From the NCBI GenBank assembly GCA_946902875.1, contig OX336340.1, forward strand, positions 13,345,566 to 13,409,565: 64,000 bases of DNA, in the 5' to 3' direction. Shown in pieces: positions 43,698 through 56,551 of the stretch (positions are counted from its first letter, which is position 1; each line of letters begins with the position of its first letter). The position numbers and the translations under genes are program-made. Origin of the DNA: Nematopogon swammerdamellus (lineage: Eukaryota > Arthropoda > Insecta > Lepidoptera > Adelidae). A model generated the notes under the pieces. The model searched no databases. It saw nothing but the letters and a program-made list of their open reading frames with translations, and had not been told where the DNA came from.

Positions 43698-44587
43698 CTT
43701 TAGAGATTCCTAAATAACCGCTTTTATATTTAAATTGGCACTTATATTCACAACTTAAAAACAATTCAGCTAATACAAATAATAACAGATAGAGTCACCC
43801 GCCGCGCTAAGCTAAGATACGCGACCTCGCACGTTAGACAGACCTTGCACGGCTCCACCTAGCACCTCCACTACGAGACTATTCAAATAAATCCTCCGCA
43901 CGAGCAATACTACCTACTCCTTCCAGTATACCCACTACGTCAATAAACTGTTCTCTCGTTTTTATATGCGAGGAAAACTCCCATTTAATACCTACATACA
44001 TACGTACGACTCTAACGGCAGGGGGCGACTGAGCAAACCCTACTGCAATCTTAGAATCTCTATCACGCTATTCAAATATTTTTTTGCGAGGTAGCCACAT
44101 TAGTTGTAACAATTTGCGATCGGACATTCGAGATAGCGTGTCGACAGTCGAAATATAAATATGGCTGGTTTGTCCATAGAGGTGTAGAATCGATAGGGAT
44201 AATGTTTGTTTAATTTGTAGAGATTTGATCATACATGCAGTACGCAGTTTGTGTAAGTAATGTATTAATTTAAATTATTACAATTAATTATTAAAAATAA
44301 TAAATAATAAAGATGGTAACTTTTTAGGGTTCCGTCCCGCAAAAGAGGAAAATGCGGAACCCTTATAGGATCACTTTCCTTATAGCAGCCAAAACTATAC
44401 GGGGGTTTCAGGATAGGCTTGAGAAACTTCAGGAATAGGAAGTACTCATTATTGAAAAAAAAAATCCTTCACTCAAATCGAAATTCCGTATTTTTTTACC
44501 GAATCTGGAAAAAAGTTTCAGAGCTTTTCCTCTACAAATATGAACCCCTTACCCTGAAGTTACGAAACGCTATCCTGAAACATCCTG
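43698..44587 (-). promoter_or_regulatory. 5' flank of CPR2
   Basis: Candidate TATA boxes on the minus strand are AATATAAAAG (43721-43730), GAATATAAG (about 43745-43754) and CATATAAAAACG (about 43956-43967). Which one is used cannot be told. A short inverted piece of the ttagggttccg repeat lies at 44325-44370. Confidence 0.3.
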
Positions 44588-45038
44588 TATACAGGATGTT
44601 GCCAGTACATTAATTTCGCCAGCGCAATCCTCATGTTTTTCCGATAAAAAAGTAAATAAAGTTTTTCTCTAAAGTGTCTAGTTGTCGAGATATAAATAAT
44701 GGAAATATATGTTTTTGTCAAGTGTAATTTGACGCGCGAGGGGGGAGGGTGCTGGCGCGGGAATGGTCGGGGTCGAAAAACTCACGCCACGCCGCCGCCG
44801 CGCATTCCTCGCTCCATGCACTCGTCCTGGCTCGCTCACTCACAGCGCGCCTTTCATTCCCACGTTAATGCGGAACATTAGATCCTTTTTACACTAAATT
44901 AATCAATTAGTTTGTATGAAGACTGTACCTCTTTATTTAAAGGGAATTCAGAAAAAGGTTATTAGACTTTTTTGTTTCTATTGATCCTAATAATTATTTC
45001 TTAAATTTAATGTACTGGCCGTTACAACACCCTGTGTA
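44588..45038. mobile_element. Uninterrupted MITE copy related to 36880-37604
   Basis: Ends CAGGATGTTGCCAGTACA and TGTACTGGCCGTTACAACACCC; interior shares aagtgtaatttgacgcgcg with the split copy. Confidence 0.75.
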
Positions 45039-45679
45039 TATATCCCAGCCATTAGGCCTTCCCACTAGCGCAAACTATCGTCGTCGGCGCGGCGTTACAT
45101 TCGGTTGGAACAAAATTTGTTTTCGTGATCGCTCAGTGTTGGCCGTGACCCATCATCACAATCGAGATGTCAAGATTCCACCCAGCCATGCAGTAGGAAG
45201 GTTTCGTGCGTTACTTGCTGCTTAATTATTGTCTTGTCCTAATTATTTTCTAAATGTGGTAGTCGGTATTGTGCTGAAAACTGTGAGTACTTGCAGCACT
45301 ATTTGCCCTGATATCGGGATACAGCGTATGTGGTATTGATGTACTTACATATCAAGACTTCACAAAACATGCCAATAAACTGGTGAGTTTGTTTAAAAAC
45401 TAAAAAACGTTACTTCGATGAAATGACTTGGCCTGAATTGGCGCATAGCTAAGCATGATTACCAATTTAAAAAAAAAAACATTTTAGCAGTCGAACAAAG
45501 TTGGCTGGGATTAGATATTTTTCTAACTCAATATTTACTTAATGTAATTATTTGCATCGGGGTTTCCCCACGGTCGGTTCCACATAATCTCACCTTGTTG
45601 TTTCATTCTCATCCTATGTATGTATGTATGTAGGTAAGTGTACTTACTCTGCCAAATTCAGCGTAGGTATCTATATCTA
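45039..45679. repeat. Interspersed repeat copy and spacer
   Basis: 45050-45340 is a diverged copy of the repeat at 59590-59870 (landmarks cttgctgctt, ggtcggtattgtgctg, gggatacagcgt). The remainder to 45679 is unassigned and ends in a tatg microsatellite at about 45617-45633. Confidence 0.5.
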
Positions 45680-45970
45680 ATGGTTTGTAGTTTTAGAGCG
45701 TTTTGTGAGGAAAACGTTAGGGTTATTTTGAAACACCCGATTATTATATTATTAACACTATGCTCATCTGTAAATTCCATTGTGCAAGAAGATAACAACT
45801 ATTATATACGTGAAGTATGCTTAGAGGAAACTTTCGGACATTATGATGAACAGTTTAGAGGGATTAAACCTACGTGTGATGACGTCCACGTGGCACTTAC
45901 GTACAGTTCAGAGTCCGGTTGCAAGTGCAGTAGTTTTACGACCAACTGTAATAGTGCAAATTCCCAGCAG
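45680..45970 (+). CDS. First exon of a cysteine-containing secreted protein (unrecognised)
   Basis: I do not recognise the family. From ATG 45680 the frame gives 97 residues up to a splice donor (CAG/GTAAAT at 45971). The N-terminus has a basic part and a hydrophobic core (HPIIILLTLCSSVNS), so a signal peptide with cleavage after VNS is likely. The mature part has five cysteines in the pattern C-18-C-14-C-1-C-6-C (VCLEE...PTCDD...GCKC...TNC). The exon ends in phase 0. An exon at 61813-62013, also phase 0-0 and on the same strand, has a similar C...C...CxC...C order and could belong to the same transcript 16 kb downstream or to a related gene. The intervening DNA includes minus-strand CPR3, so the link is weak. 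Confidence 0.45.
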
Positions 45971-47089
45971 GTAAATATTATAACGGAGTAGGAAAATGGT
46001 AGGTATTTGCTTGACGCATTTTATAGTTATTTTCGCAGCTCTTTCCGTGCTCGACATTTTCTAAGAAGTTGTGGACGCACACCGTAGGCGACTTTTTTAG
46101 GGTTCCGAATCCGTTCGTCCTTTCTATCTTTAAAGGGCTGTATCTTTTGATCCGTACGTAGCTACAGAGGTAGCCAGTTGAAATTTTCACAGAATATCCT
46201 ATTACTTTAAGTGAGCTAAACTTGTATATACCTATTTCATTGGTTTCTCGGAAACGGCTCTAACTATTTGGATGAAATTTTGTATTTAGATTATGTGATT
46301 TTTTCAAGTATATCTAGATAGGTGTAGACGCCGAGCGAAGCTTGGTCGCCCAGGTACTGTGTTATTATGGCGCATAATCCAACACATAATCAATATTAAA
46401 ATAAATAATAAATCTGTAAGAAATGGTTATGGAGTAAGTTACTTTGTTTTATGAGATACTACATTTGTAAACTCTACGAATGATACTAAAACTAGATTCA
46501 GATTCAGAAGAAATGTAAATGATGACAGATTTCTGGATGTATGTTCCTCCATAACTCTTAAACCAATCATCCGAATTCGATGAAACTTAGTACAAGCACA
46601 TTTAACTATACGTAACACAGGATGGGCTAATAAAATTCAGTTCCGGTTACGCTAAACCGAATTGTTTCGCGCGCCGAAAGCAGGAACGCAGCTCGCCCTT
46701 TTTACCCGACTGCGCGACGCAAAGGAGGGTAATGTGTTTATCAGCCTATGTATGTATGTATTTATGTATGTATGTATGTTTGTTCCTTTGTGGCACTCTA
46801 GAGACCAAACGCGTGGGCCGATTTTGATGATTCTTACGTCAATCTTTGTCTTAATCTTGCGAGTGTCACTAAAGACATGGCAGTAATCAAAATTCAATAA
46901 TATGGCGACAACTAGGTGCCATATTGTGAAAAAGAAAAAAATGAAAGTTGGCTAACTGTGTTAAGTGGGGTATCGTTGAATAGGTATTTGAAAATCATCT
47001 TTAGGTTCCTCTTATCATTTTTCATTTTGAATAACCATTTAGGATCTATAACGATTTAAAGTTGGTTAGCAACCATTCTCACTTCCTTA
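45971..47089. other. Repeat-bearing spacer
   Basis: 46093-46200 is a ttccg-type repeat fragment, 46404-46690 a copy of the 2545-type repeat, 46738-46790 a tatg microsatellite. No gene seen. Confidence 0.4.
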
Positions 47090-47517
47090 CCTATAATAAA
47101 ATCCAACGTCTGCTTTCTGTATGTCTGAGTGTCTGTCTGTCCGCTTATAACTCGAGAACCACTGAACCGATTTTAATAAAACAAAATTCTACGGATAGCT
47201 TGATTCTTCCCATCAACTATAGGCTACTTACTATCACGCTAAATGGCTTATGAGGTTAGCAGTGAAGTGAAATATGAGAGCGGGCGGAGCCGCGGGCACA
47301 GCTTGTACCTATAATAAAATCCAACGTCTGCTTTCTGTCTGTCTGTCTGTCCGCTTATAACTCGAGAACCACTGAACCGATTTTAATAAAACAAAATTCT
47401 CCGGATAGCTTGATTCTTCCCATCAACTATAGGCTACTTACTATCACGCTAAATGGCTTATGAGGTTAGCAGTGAAGTGAAATATGAGAGCGGGCGGAGC
47501 CGCGGGCACAGCTTGTA
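47090..47517. repeat. Two tandem copies of a ~210-218-bp repeat
   Basis: Units 47090-47307 and 47308-47517 both run ctataataaaatccaacgtc...gccgcgggcacagcttgta. They differ mainly by about 8 bp in the tctg microsatellite near the start. Typical lepidopteran dispersed repeat, here as a head-to-tail pair. Confidence 0.85.
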
Positions 47518-47552
47518 ACTTATAATAATAATAGAGCTGTGATAAAGTTCTT

Positions 47553-48617
47553 ATTATACAGGCTGCTCGGCACATCGACCGACATTTTTTGTAGGTAAGT
47601 GGGGTCATTTGCAACGTTTTGACTTATCATACCTTTTGTCAGGTGTCACGTGGTATCGAGATACGATTTTTTTTACTTTATTTTTTAAAATTACCAAAAT
47701 TGTCGTTCTATTCTGGTCTCTGTCCCTAATTTTGACCACATAGTGAATTATTTGTATGGCATGTGGTGGGAAAACTTAAGGAAATCTGACCTCGGTGCCT
47801 TCGACAGCAGGTGGAGCAACGGGACTGTAGGCGCTGCTTCTGTAGACTCCTCTCAGAATATCACAAAACTCAAGGACTTTCGGACTTGCGAAATTGTTCA
47901 CAGTTCGAGCACACAATTACTCTTCACGTTTCACTCGCGGCCGCGGTCTTCTTTTAATAACGTGGAAAAGTCATGGAGATCATCTGATCTGTGAGAGTTC
48001 CAATTCGACACTCATTTTCTTGTAAAAGTCTATTAATTTTCTTCCTTCATCTTGCTTTCTTTCTTGTCGAGGCGACGAAAAAGGGAAGGATAGTGTCATG
48101 TCAGTGAGGTGAGATGTGACGTTTGTGTGAATAAAATATAATTAGATCGTTTATTTTTTTAATTTGAAAATGGCAAATGGAATGAAATGGCTCAACCAGC
48201 ATGTGGTATACCGTTGGAAAGGGCGTAAACTAGCAAACTATTTAAAAGAAAACGAAGCTCTCAATTGCTGTCACTTTTTTTAATGCATTATGAAATAAAA
48301 ATTCTGTCATATTTTTACTCGTTCTCGGGACTTTGGGAGGTCCTTAAGTCCATAAGTCCTTTTCATGGTATTAACTTCATCAAATGATATTTTTTCTAGA
48401 AGGATACATTGTAAAATCTAATGAATTTTATTTCGTGCTGATACAACCAATAAAACAAGGGTTCAAAGCTGGGATTTTGGTAATTTAAAAAAAGAAAAAT
48501 CGTATCTCCATACCACGTGACACCTGATAAAAGGTATCATGGGTCAAAACATTGCAAATGACCCCACTTACCTACAAAAAAATTTTGTCGGTCGATGTGC
48601 CGAACTCCCTGTATAAT
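47553..48617. mobile_element. ~1.07-kb foldback/MITE-like element with ~145-bp inverted ends
   Basis: Left end TACAGGCTGCTCGGCACATC and right end GATGTGCCGAACTCCCTGTA. Arms match through gtaggtaagtggggtcattt and ggtgtcacgtggtat for about 145 bp. The interior has an 83-codon open frame (47743-47994) with no recognised domain, so no transposase is apparent. Confidence 0.8.
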
Positions 48618-49616
48618 CGGTGAAAAATAATTTTCATAAGTAATATAATTCTGAAAATCGTATGACAAACCCAGAAGTTTACGGCTTTTGAAAGAACGAC
48701 AATAATGTGTACAATCTCAAAAATTTATTCATCTATAGGGGCAACGCGGCAAGTGTTTTGGGCAAGGTGGGGGAGTCGGCGGAGATGGATGAAATTTTTT
48801 TATTTAATAGGTGTTAATTTTAGTTTTAGTTTTTTTTTTTCATTGTTATTGTGATTTTCAAATAAGTGAATTTGTACATCTATAGTATGGTGTTACAAAC
48901 ATACTCCTAGGTACTATACATTCGGAGATTAACGCTTCTACTGGGTTACTATTTTTGGGTTACATCTTTCAAATTCAAATTCCAGCGACGACCGCGCAAT
49001 AAGTGCGTGCAAGACATGTTATATGATTCCATGTCAAAAAAACAATGTCCATGGAGTAGGTGTCAGAATCGAACCATCGACGACAGACTTCGATGCGACT
49101 GTACATAAGTTACAAGGAACTACTTTGAACCGAGCTGTGGTTGATTTAAGTTCACACATTTCAATGGTGTAGTTATTCAATATTACTTATCAGAGTTCTA
49201 GACTACAGGGGCCCTACCGGCATTTCTCGCTTGAAATATGCGAGGGAGTTTACTCGTACTCCTTCTCACTTTTAGCGTCATTCGTATCGGTACCGGCGTT
49301 CAAGTGAGTGTCGACCTACCATAGATAAGCCGGCCTAGATTACTTGCGATTACTTATTATTATCTTATGTTATCTAATTATTTATTATGTTGCATTTATA
49401 ATTTATGGAAATTCGTGAACATTTATGGCAAAAAAATTATCAATTATTACCTTTTAGCCATTTTTACTGATACAAATGAGTGCTTAGCATAGACTATGTC
49501 GACCTAGACCATGTGCCAGTGTCAGTCAATAAACTGTCATGTTTATTAAAAAAAAAAAGAAGAATTTACTAATTTTTCTTCAATAAATATAAATACCGTA
49601 CTTGAGTGTAACGCAA
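48618..49616. other. Unassigned AT-rich DNA
   Basis: No gene or repeat recognised. Confidence 0.35.
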
Positions 49617-51747
49617 CATGAGCCAAGTGCAGGCACCTCATCCACACTCCGCTCCCGGCCAACTGCGGTGCAAAGAGATATGATGTGATGGCGGAGTTCA
49701 TGAAACAAAATCCACAGTTGGCGCGGGGCCGGCTGTCGGGAGAGAATGCGATGCTCGCGCCTCTGGATGGGCCTAACGGAGCGCCTCAAAGCATCGGGGG
49801 GCTGCGCCATAACATGGCAACAGTAGCACAAGGTGTGTTATATTTATGTATTCACAAATTCCTTTCTAACATCAAGCTTAATAAGTCGTATTACAATGGT
49901 CGTACTAATATAATATTTAACAAATAATATGTTCATCTTTTTTTTCAGTATTGGACGGACAATAGACAGTAGTTCACTTAAAAAACTTGGCCGGTAGAGC
50001 CAGGCGGTAGGCCCACGGAACGGGTGTGGGCCGGCGGCACCGGTAGCTCTGCTGGAGCAATAGGACGAGCGGATGCTGGCGGTGTTGGGACAGGGCTTCG
50101 GACTCGGGGACTCCGAGGTCATAGTGAACACTCTACCGGTAAGCATATTAAAATCACATTGGTATTTATTTACTGTAGTGTTGTTTACATACTTCATTGT
50201 ATGTATGTAGCCAACGACTGTTTATGCACTATCTAGACGGTCACGTCACGGCAGCAGAGCAGGAAAAATGTATGCAATACCGTGACGGTATGCTCGAAAC
50301 CTGCTGCCGCGACGCTATCGTCTAGTATGCAAGCAGCCAATGTGTTTTAGGGAAGAAAACAAGGAAAACATTTCTTTTTAATCAATTTTATTTTCAACAA
50401 CACTACTCTCTCTTGAATAAAAGTAAAGTAGGTAACATAGAAGCAAAATTTTTCACAATAAAGTACCGAGCTATAATTGCGCCGACGCACGTCTATATAA
50501 TATATGAATATCCTTATAACTCGAGAACCACTTTATTAATTTACATACTGTTTTCACTGTTACAATCTGTCATTTCTTAAGATGGTTTTACGTTAAATCA
50601 TAAATATAAATCATAAAGATATATCATCTGCCTGGTTCTTTATCATCCAAAATTATGTCTTAAAGTTAAAAAAGATAGATGCCTAATTAAATTATTTTTT
50701 TCCATTAAGGTACGCCTGCTGGCCGCCCCCCTCGTGAGCTTCGTTCAAATCAACCCGCCTATGCGCGAGGTTATTGAGGAGTACGAGCGGGTACACGCTG
50801 AAGACAGGCGGCAGGACATGGCCCTCAGAGAGTGGTGCCTGGTGTCTCAGGAGGAGTTTCGGCGGCAACAGTTGGTGCTTCTGCTTCTGCGGCAGTTTCT
50901 GCAGGTAAAAAAAATGTTTTAATGTAAGTATTGCTATATAATATATACAGGCTGTTGCAGCAGTCACTACATTAAGTCCGGGAGCAGATTCATGGGATTA
51001 ACAGAAATAATAAAGGTGTACGATGAATTCAGACTAAATAAAAACATTCGGTAACCATATAAACTAATTCTCATTTCAATACTAAACAAAAGTTTTTTGG
51101 AGGAAAAAACCGAACCCTTATAGGACATATCACATAAAAAAATTATTTTTCAGTTTTGTATATAGTATATTAACAGTTTTGTATATGGTATTTCATAATA
51201 GGAATCACACTGCATTACCAAAAAAATCGAAAGCTGAGTAATTTTTCAAATAAATCAAAAAAATCACATTCATATCGACACGATACAACAGCTAGCGCGC
51301 GACATGTCGTCAGTCAGCTGGGTACGCACGGTCGCAGGCGCGCGGCGCGCGGCGGCGCTCGCTACACCATTCCAAAGAGAAATTGTCGCTGAGGTAAAAT
51401 TTTGAAGAAAATATGGAATTTTTTTTAAATAATTTTAGATTTTTTTTTCCGTACCACAAAATAATCAGTATACGAAATGGTTTAATATTCGGTATTAAAA
51501 TTGAAAAGTCGCAAAAAAAGTTAACACCGTGTATAACAAAATATATGTTGTGTGGTAGTACGGAACCCTCGCACTTGGCACCTGTTTTTAAATTTCCAAG
51601 TAATGTAATGGTCTAATGTGATCCAAATACATCTAAGTACCTACGCTAATGAAAACAATATAATTTAAAGATATTTTTTGTTTTAACTTGCAGGACAACC
51701 GAGGGCGTTTTCAACAAACCCCAGCAGTGGCTCACTTGGGACAATAA
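49617..51747 (+). pseudogene. Decayed Myb/SANT-like DNA-binding protein gene, four exons
   Basis: Exon-like blocks with GT/AG borders: 49617?-49832, 49949-50138, 50710-50904 and 51694-51747, with AATAAA at 51929. Block 1 has MAEFMKQNPQLARGRL and a GPNGAPQS region, matching the start of insect Myb/SANT-like domains (PF13873 type), many of which are linked to Harbinger/PIF transposons. Block 2 resumes near WTDN and, in another frame, ends MLAVLGQGFGLGDSEV. Block 3 is an intact 65-codon charged helix (REVIEEYERVHAEDRRQDM) and block 4 adds 17 residues and a stop. Block 1 needs a one-base shift near 49677 and block 2 holds stops and a shift, so the copy is dead unless these are sequence errors. 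Introns are kept, so it is not a processed copy. Confidence 0.6.
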
Positions 51748-51749
51748 CA

Positions 51750-53332
51750 CCCTCCCTACATAAACGGAGCACATCCTCGGGTTTGGTGCAGCACACTACC
51801 ATCTGCTGGTTGCAAGCACCAAGTCCTTCCACAACATCAATGCCAGCATGTGCTCAGCGTTTATTATTAAGATGCTCAATTAGTTCTTTAGTTTACCTTA
51901 TTAGGTTTTTGTGTAAATTGTATGTGTAAATAAAAATATTTTATTCTTATTATTGTTTTGTTTACTTTTTTTACCAGAGATAAGAATACGTTCATTGTTG
52001 AGAGAAGCGTTTGTGGGAAGCGTATATATGACCCTCTGTGCGTTGGTAAGTATCACTTGCATAAAATGGAAGGGCAGTCATTATCTAGCAAATACAATTT
52101 AAAATAATGCGTAATGTTCTTTGGTGATAAACTAGACAGTGCGGATGTAGAGTGTCGTCTCTGTCACACTAACTCGCAGGTATCTGTATGACCGAGACAA
52201 TGCTCTACAACCAGAAAGTCATCATAGCATGATGCACATTATTTACCGCCGCGTACTGTACACTAGAATTGGTTATTAATAATTAAGAGCAACATTTGAT
52301 TCAGCATAGAAAGTAGAGGTTGATGCAAAGCTATTGTAGTTTTTCAACCTTCTGTCGCACAGACATACCTTGGAAGTAGGTGATATAGCGTCGGCTTTCT
52401 TTAGACGTTCGTAAAGTGGCGAAGCGGAGCTCCCTCGAGTGGATTCTGCTGAATGATAGCCTCGCTTGTTCGCGCCGATGTTCTTGCTGTAAGCTCATCA
52501 ACGCATGTCGGCCGGATTCCAGCAAAAGAGTCCAAGCCAAGACCGCGCCGACCGCCCGCCGCTTACGTAAATGTTTCGTAGAAAGAAAGAAACCACAAAA
52601 CAAAGAATATAATTCCACAAAAGAAACATTGCGAAGCGAATGTCGTGTTTGCTTGTTTGTTTACGAACCGCTGTAATTTTTTTTTTTTTAATAATTATTG
52701 GCTTGGATGCCGGGTCCTTCTGCCATTTCTTTCTTTCCATTTCTTTCCGTTTCCTATAATTTCTATATTTTCTACAGTATTTATTATGTATTTGTAAATA
52801 CTTTTATAATATTTTTGTTCAGTTAATAAATTTATTTCGATGTTTTCGTCAGTTTTCTCATGAAGTGAACGCCAAAAAGTTGATCCTTAGCTTGCGAGTT
52901 TAGCGGCAAATATCGGGGAGTTTATCTGTCAAAGAAACGTCAAAAACCCCGGTGCCAATTGTTTGATAGATCGACTCCGTGTCGACTCATAGCATTCTAT
53001 AGTCCGTCCTTGTCATCTTGAAAGGACATATAGAGAAGGCTATAATCGACTAGATCGACACCTCTAGCGAGTAAAATGTGGGAGTGCGAGAATGACGTCA
53101 CTCGCCTGTTTCACCGGTGCCAATATAGTGTTCTCGCCACATTTCTCGCACTCACACGGGCGAGTGAGTGAACGCCGGTAGACCTACTGGACTTGTTTTT
53201 TTCTTTTCAGTTTTTATTTAAAGTTAATTTTTTACGCAGTCGGGTTTTTTTATTTCTTAAATGAACTTTTCTTACTTACTTACCTACTCTCTCTTCACGT
53301 GAGCGCGGTAACAAACTAGTAATAAAATAAAA
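51750..53332. other. Unassigned DNA
   Basis: 51750-51940 is probably the 3' UTR of the SANT-like pseudogene. A minus open frame at 52331-52618 (95 codons) in a GC-richer patch has no domain I recognise. The rest shows no gene. Confidence 0.35.
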
Positions 53333-53577
53333 CAGCCAGTCAGCCCATAACACCGGGTGAACTAGGTGCCATGTCAGTGCTTCCCTTCATTTCATGTCGG
53401 CTACACTGAACTGGACGGAAAACACGAACTATTTACATAGCTGTTTCGACCGACCTTTCGTTCAGTGCGGTGGTATCAATCCGGACGGGATAAACCCTAC
53501 CACCTAGTAAGGTAAGAAGGTAAGGGACCTACAGTTTTACTTTTTACGTGGAATCCCAACCACGGTCAGCCTCCAAC
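53333..53577 (-). repeat. 5S-derived SINE fragment, minus strand
   Basis: Body of the SINE (caccgggtgaactaggtgcc to acggtcagcctccaacg) without the T-run and without the 5S-like head. Confidence 0.8.
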
Positions 53578-54419
53578 GTAAGTATTCGTATTTACACACC
53601 TTTATCTTTATGTAAAGCTTAATTGGCCAATATAATGTTGAATGTTGAAACCCAAAAACCGAAAAACCGACGAACAGACAAAAATTTCAAAAACTGTTTT
53701 TTTACGTTCTATTACTTATTCCTTCCGTCTCCCAGTTATTTTTTTTCCAAATCGTTAATGTACATACAAACACTATACTATACTGTACTATGTGTGTAAT
53801 GTACAAACATAGTATAGACTATACTAATAAGTCACATTGGTTCTACGTGTATTTTGTATAACGTACTCTAAGTTACATACAAGCTGATAAATGAACACTG
53901 CCGCCGTATATACACTACTCATCATAACCTGATATCACTACTTTTGCCGAGACGTGTTGTGCGGTTGACATCCGACTCCAATACAAGGCACTTGCTATCG
54001 ATAGGGTGCGCAATTATCGGTCAAGGTGCAATATACACATACAAGTTACTTAGCCTCAAGGATTCCGCCAAGAGATGTACACACAGTCGAATGCTAAATG
54101 CAAATTTAAAATGATTGTATCGTATTAAAAATAGTTTTAGGTTTTACAATATGTGTTACAATAATTACACCGAGGTCCATAACTGAAATCTTATGAAAGT
54201 CTTGCTAACGGTACGTAAATTGTAATACTTGATTCTCCTTATATGCATACCTACTACAATTTGCGCATATTATCGCCCAAAAGAGAATACCTACGTTTGA
54301 AAGAATAGCCAATTCGCTAAGTTTCTTCACATTCAGTGCGAAGAGAGAAGCGTTCATACCAGCTAACCTATACCAGCGACCTAAAATTTTTGTGTCATAT
54401 TGAGGGCAACTCAAATCTG
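53578..54419. other. Unassigned AT-rich DNA
   Basis: No gene recognised. Confidence 0.35.
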
Positions 54420-54850
54420 TCTTGCTCCAAGCTAGGCGTACTCAATAAGGTGCGACGCAGTACTCCAAGCCGTCCGGGGCCAAAAGCTGCTTTTGTATAA
54501 AAGGCAGATTAGGTCCTGCTTGAATTACTGCTCGTAATTGTGGGATTGTTCAGCTATAGTTCATTTTGCGCCTGTGGCCTCAATTCAGCGTCTGACCGCG
54601 CGACTGAAAGCCATCTAGAACCGCTGCATCCCCGGGCTCCCTAAATGTGCTCTATCGCTTATTCAATGGGGAGTACTTACTTAGGTAATTAGAGGGGCTG
54701 TTTGACGCTCTCGCGCCGTCCGCGTACCCTTTCCACCTCGGTACCAGGCGCACTGTGCATTCGTCTGTCAACGACCCTCAAGCTCACTTAGCTAGCTCGT
54801 GAACCATGAGATGAGACTCGAATATGACACAAATATGTAGGAAGACCGGA
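54420..54850 (+). pseudogene. Non-LTR retrotransposon (LINE) pol fragment
   Basis: In one frame, read through several stops, it gives LLYKRQIRSCLNYCS, LWDCSA and ASIQRLTARL. These match the conserved segment after the RT domain of Jockey/CR1-type LINEs (LYKAxIRPxxEYCSxxW...IQRRAxR). Later parts (RRTVHSSVN) fit the usual C-terminal region. Many stops: a dead fragment. Confidence 0.65.
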
Positions 54851-55851
54851 GTCGAAGCATGCAAGAAGCCCGAGTAAGCATTTTAGATTTGCATGTCCCG
54901 TTCGTTGCTGAACGATCTTTGGGCCAACGAGTGGTGTTCACTCTTTCAGCTTTTAAATCAAATCAAAATACAATTCTTCCACACCCGGTAGCATACATGG
55001 TACACAAAGGCGAGCTTAATATAATGAGGCATTCTTTAATAAAAACGAAGCTTCTGGAACGAGGGAAACGCGCATGGATAGAGCGAACGAATTATAAGTA
55101 AAATACATAATGTCATAATATTACATCAAAATGAAGATAAGAATAAGAAATAAATTACTTGTTATTTATTTATTTACCTTATTTTAAATCTAAGAAACAT
55201 TATAGGCTCAACCTAATGCGTTCCCTAGCTTACGTCTTATACATAACATGTATTTATGCTAATTCCTTATAGTACATTACTATATAACTCTTGTATTTTT
55301 CAAACTATTGCTAAATAGGTCGAACTCTGGTTCTGTCGAATTAATTTTATTTATTATATTTATAGCTCTATTCAGAGGAGAATACAACTGCAAGTTGGAT
55401 GATATTACCGATCACTTTAATAAGAATATGATGAGATATTAAAAATAAATTCAATATATAAAATTAAATAGAAACATAAAACCAAATTATTTGTTTATTT
55501 TTCTTATGGGTATATAGTAAGATAAGATATATTTTGGTGGAAGTTGTATTTTGATAGACTATACCCATATTCCGCCTGCTAGAACACAGTCAGCAAATGT
55601 CAACGGATCACTAAATATGTAAGAGAATATGTAAGGTGGTTTCAAAATGTTTTCTTTGAATTTCTCACGTTTTCGAATGATTGTTATTGCGCAAATTATT
55701 CGGTTAGCCTCCTAGGAGCGATATTATGATGTGCGGCGCTGGTATTCTACCACCACCGAGTGACGCTACAACCGGCAATTGTCGCACTGATTATGTTTTC
55801 TGTACGGTGTGGGATGGAAGCCGTCGCGCGTCTCGAGCCGGGGAGCGGCGC
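54851..55851. other. Unassigned AT-rich DNA
   Basis: A plus open frame at 54859-55101 has no domain. Nothing else recognised. Confidence 0.35.
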
Positions 55852-56551
55852 CACTATGGGGCAATTTCACTGATAGTTTGGCCAATATTATTTTATAACA
55901 AAAGTCACACTCATGTCACTTTCCTGTTATTGCTCTTGATTTTTAGTGACTAAGCTAGGCGTTTGAATATATATGGTTTTGTCGAAAGGTGAACCTTGTT
56001 TCGAATATTAATTAAAATGAATATTGGTAAAGGTACGTGGTATTTGTTAGTATAAATGTATCAGTTTAAAAAGTTATATTTTTTGAGCAACTATCTACCA
56101 ACTTAATGACTTAATTCACTTAGATTTTTATCAATATGATTTTTAATTGAGAATATTTCGAAAATGGGCATTTTGCTACAAATGCATACTATCAGTAAAT
56201 ATTGACATATTATCGTACTTTTTATATTTGTAATCAAAACTTCGGCCAAAATGCACAAAATTATTATTTTTTAATTAATGTAAAATATTAAATAAATAAA
56301 TAGTTTATTTCACATTTAAATTTTGGACATTGTGATATGTACCTTACCTACCTATTAAAAAGCAGTGCTACAACATCGATATCTAGAAAAGTAGATAGGA
56401 AACAGCATTCAATCCCTAACAAGTTTTAGATCGTGCCGCGATAACTTCTAGCTCTAGTGATGATGACAAAAATAGATAATTAGGTGCAGATATTGCTTTA
56501 AATGTTATAAAATAATATTGGCCAAACTATGAGTGAAATTGCCCCATAGTG
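55852..56551. mobile_element. 700-bp non-autonomous DNA transposon with 48-bp inverted ends
   Basis: CACTATGGGGCAATTTCACT... at 55852-55899 and its complement at 56504-56551 agree at 47 of 48 positions. If the end base is excluded, flanking 8-mers GCGGCGCC and GCGGCGGC agree at seven of eight positions, suggesting an 8-bp (hAT-like) target duplication. AT-rich interior without a transposase. Confidence 0.8.

Noticed and set aside
46738..46790. CRISPR-like or regulatory array
   Set aside because: Simple TATG microsatellite; no spacers. No CRISPR array exists in the window.
52331..52618. 95-codon minus-strand gene
   Set aside because: No recognisable domain and no clear splice or start context.
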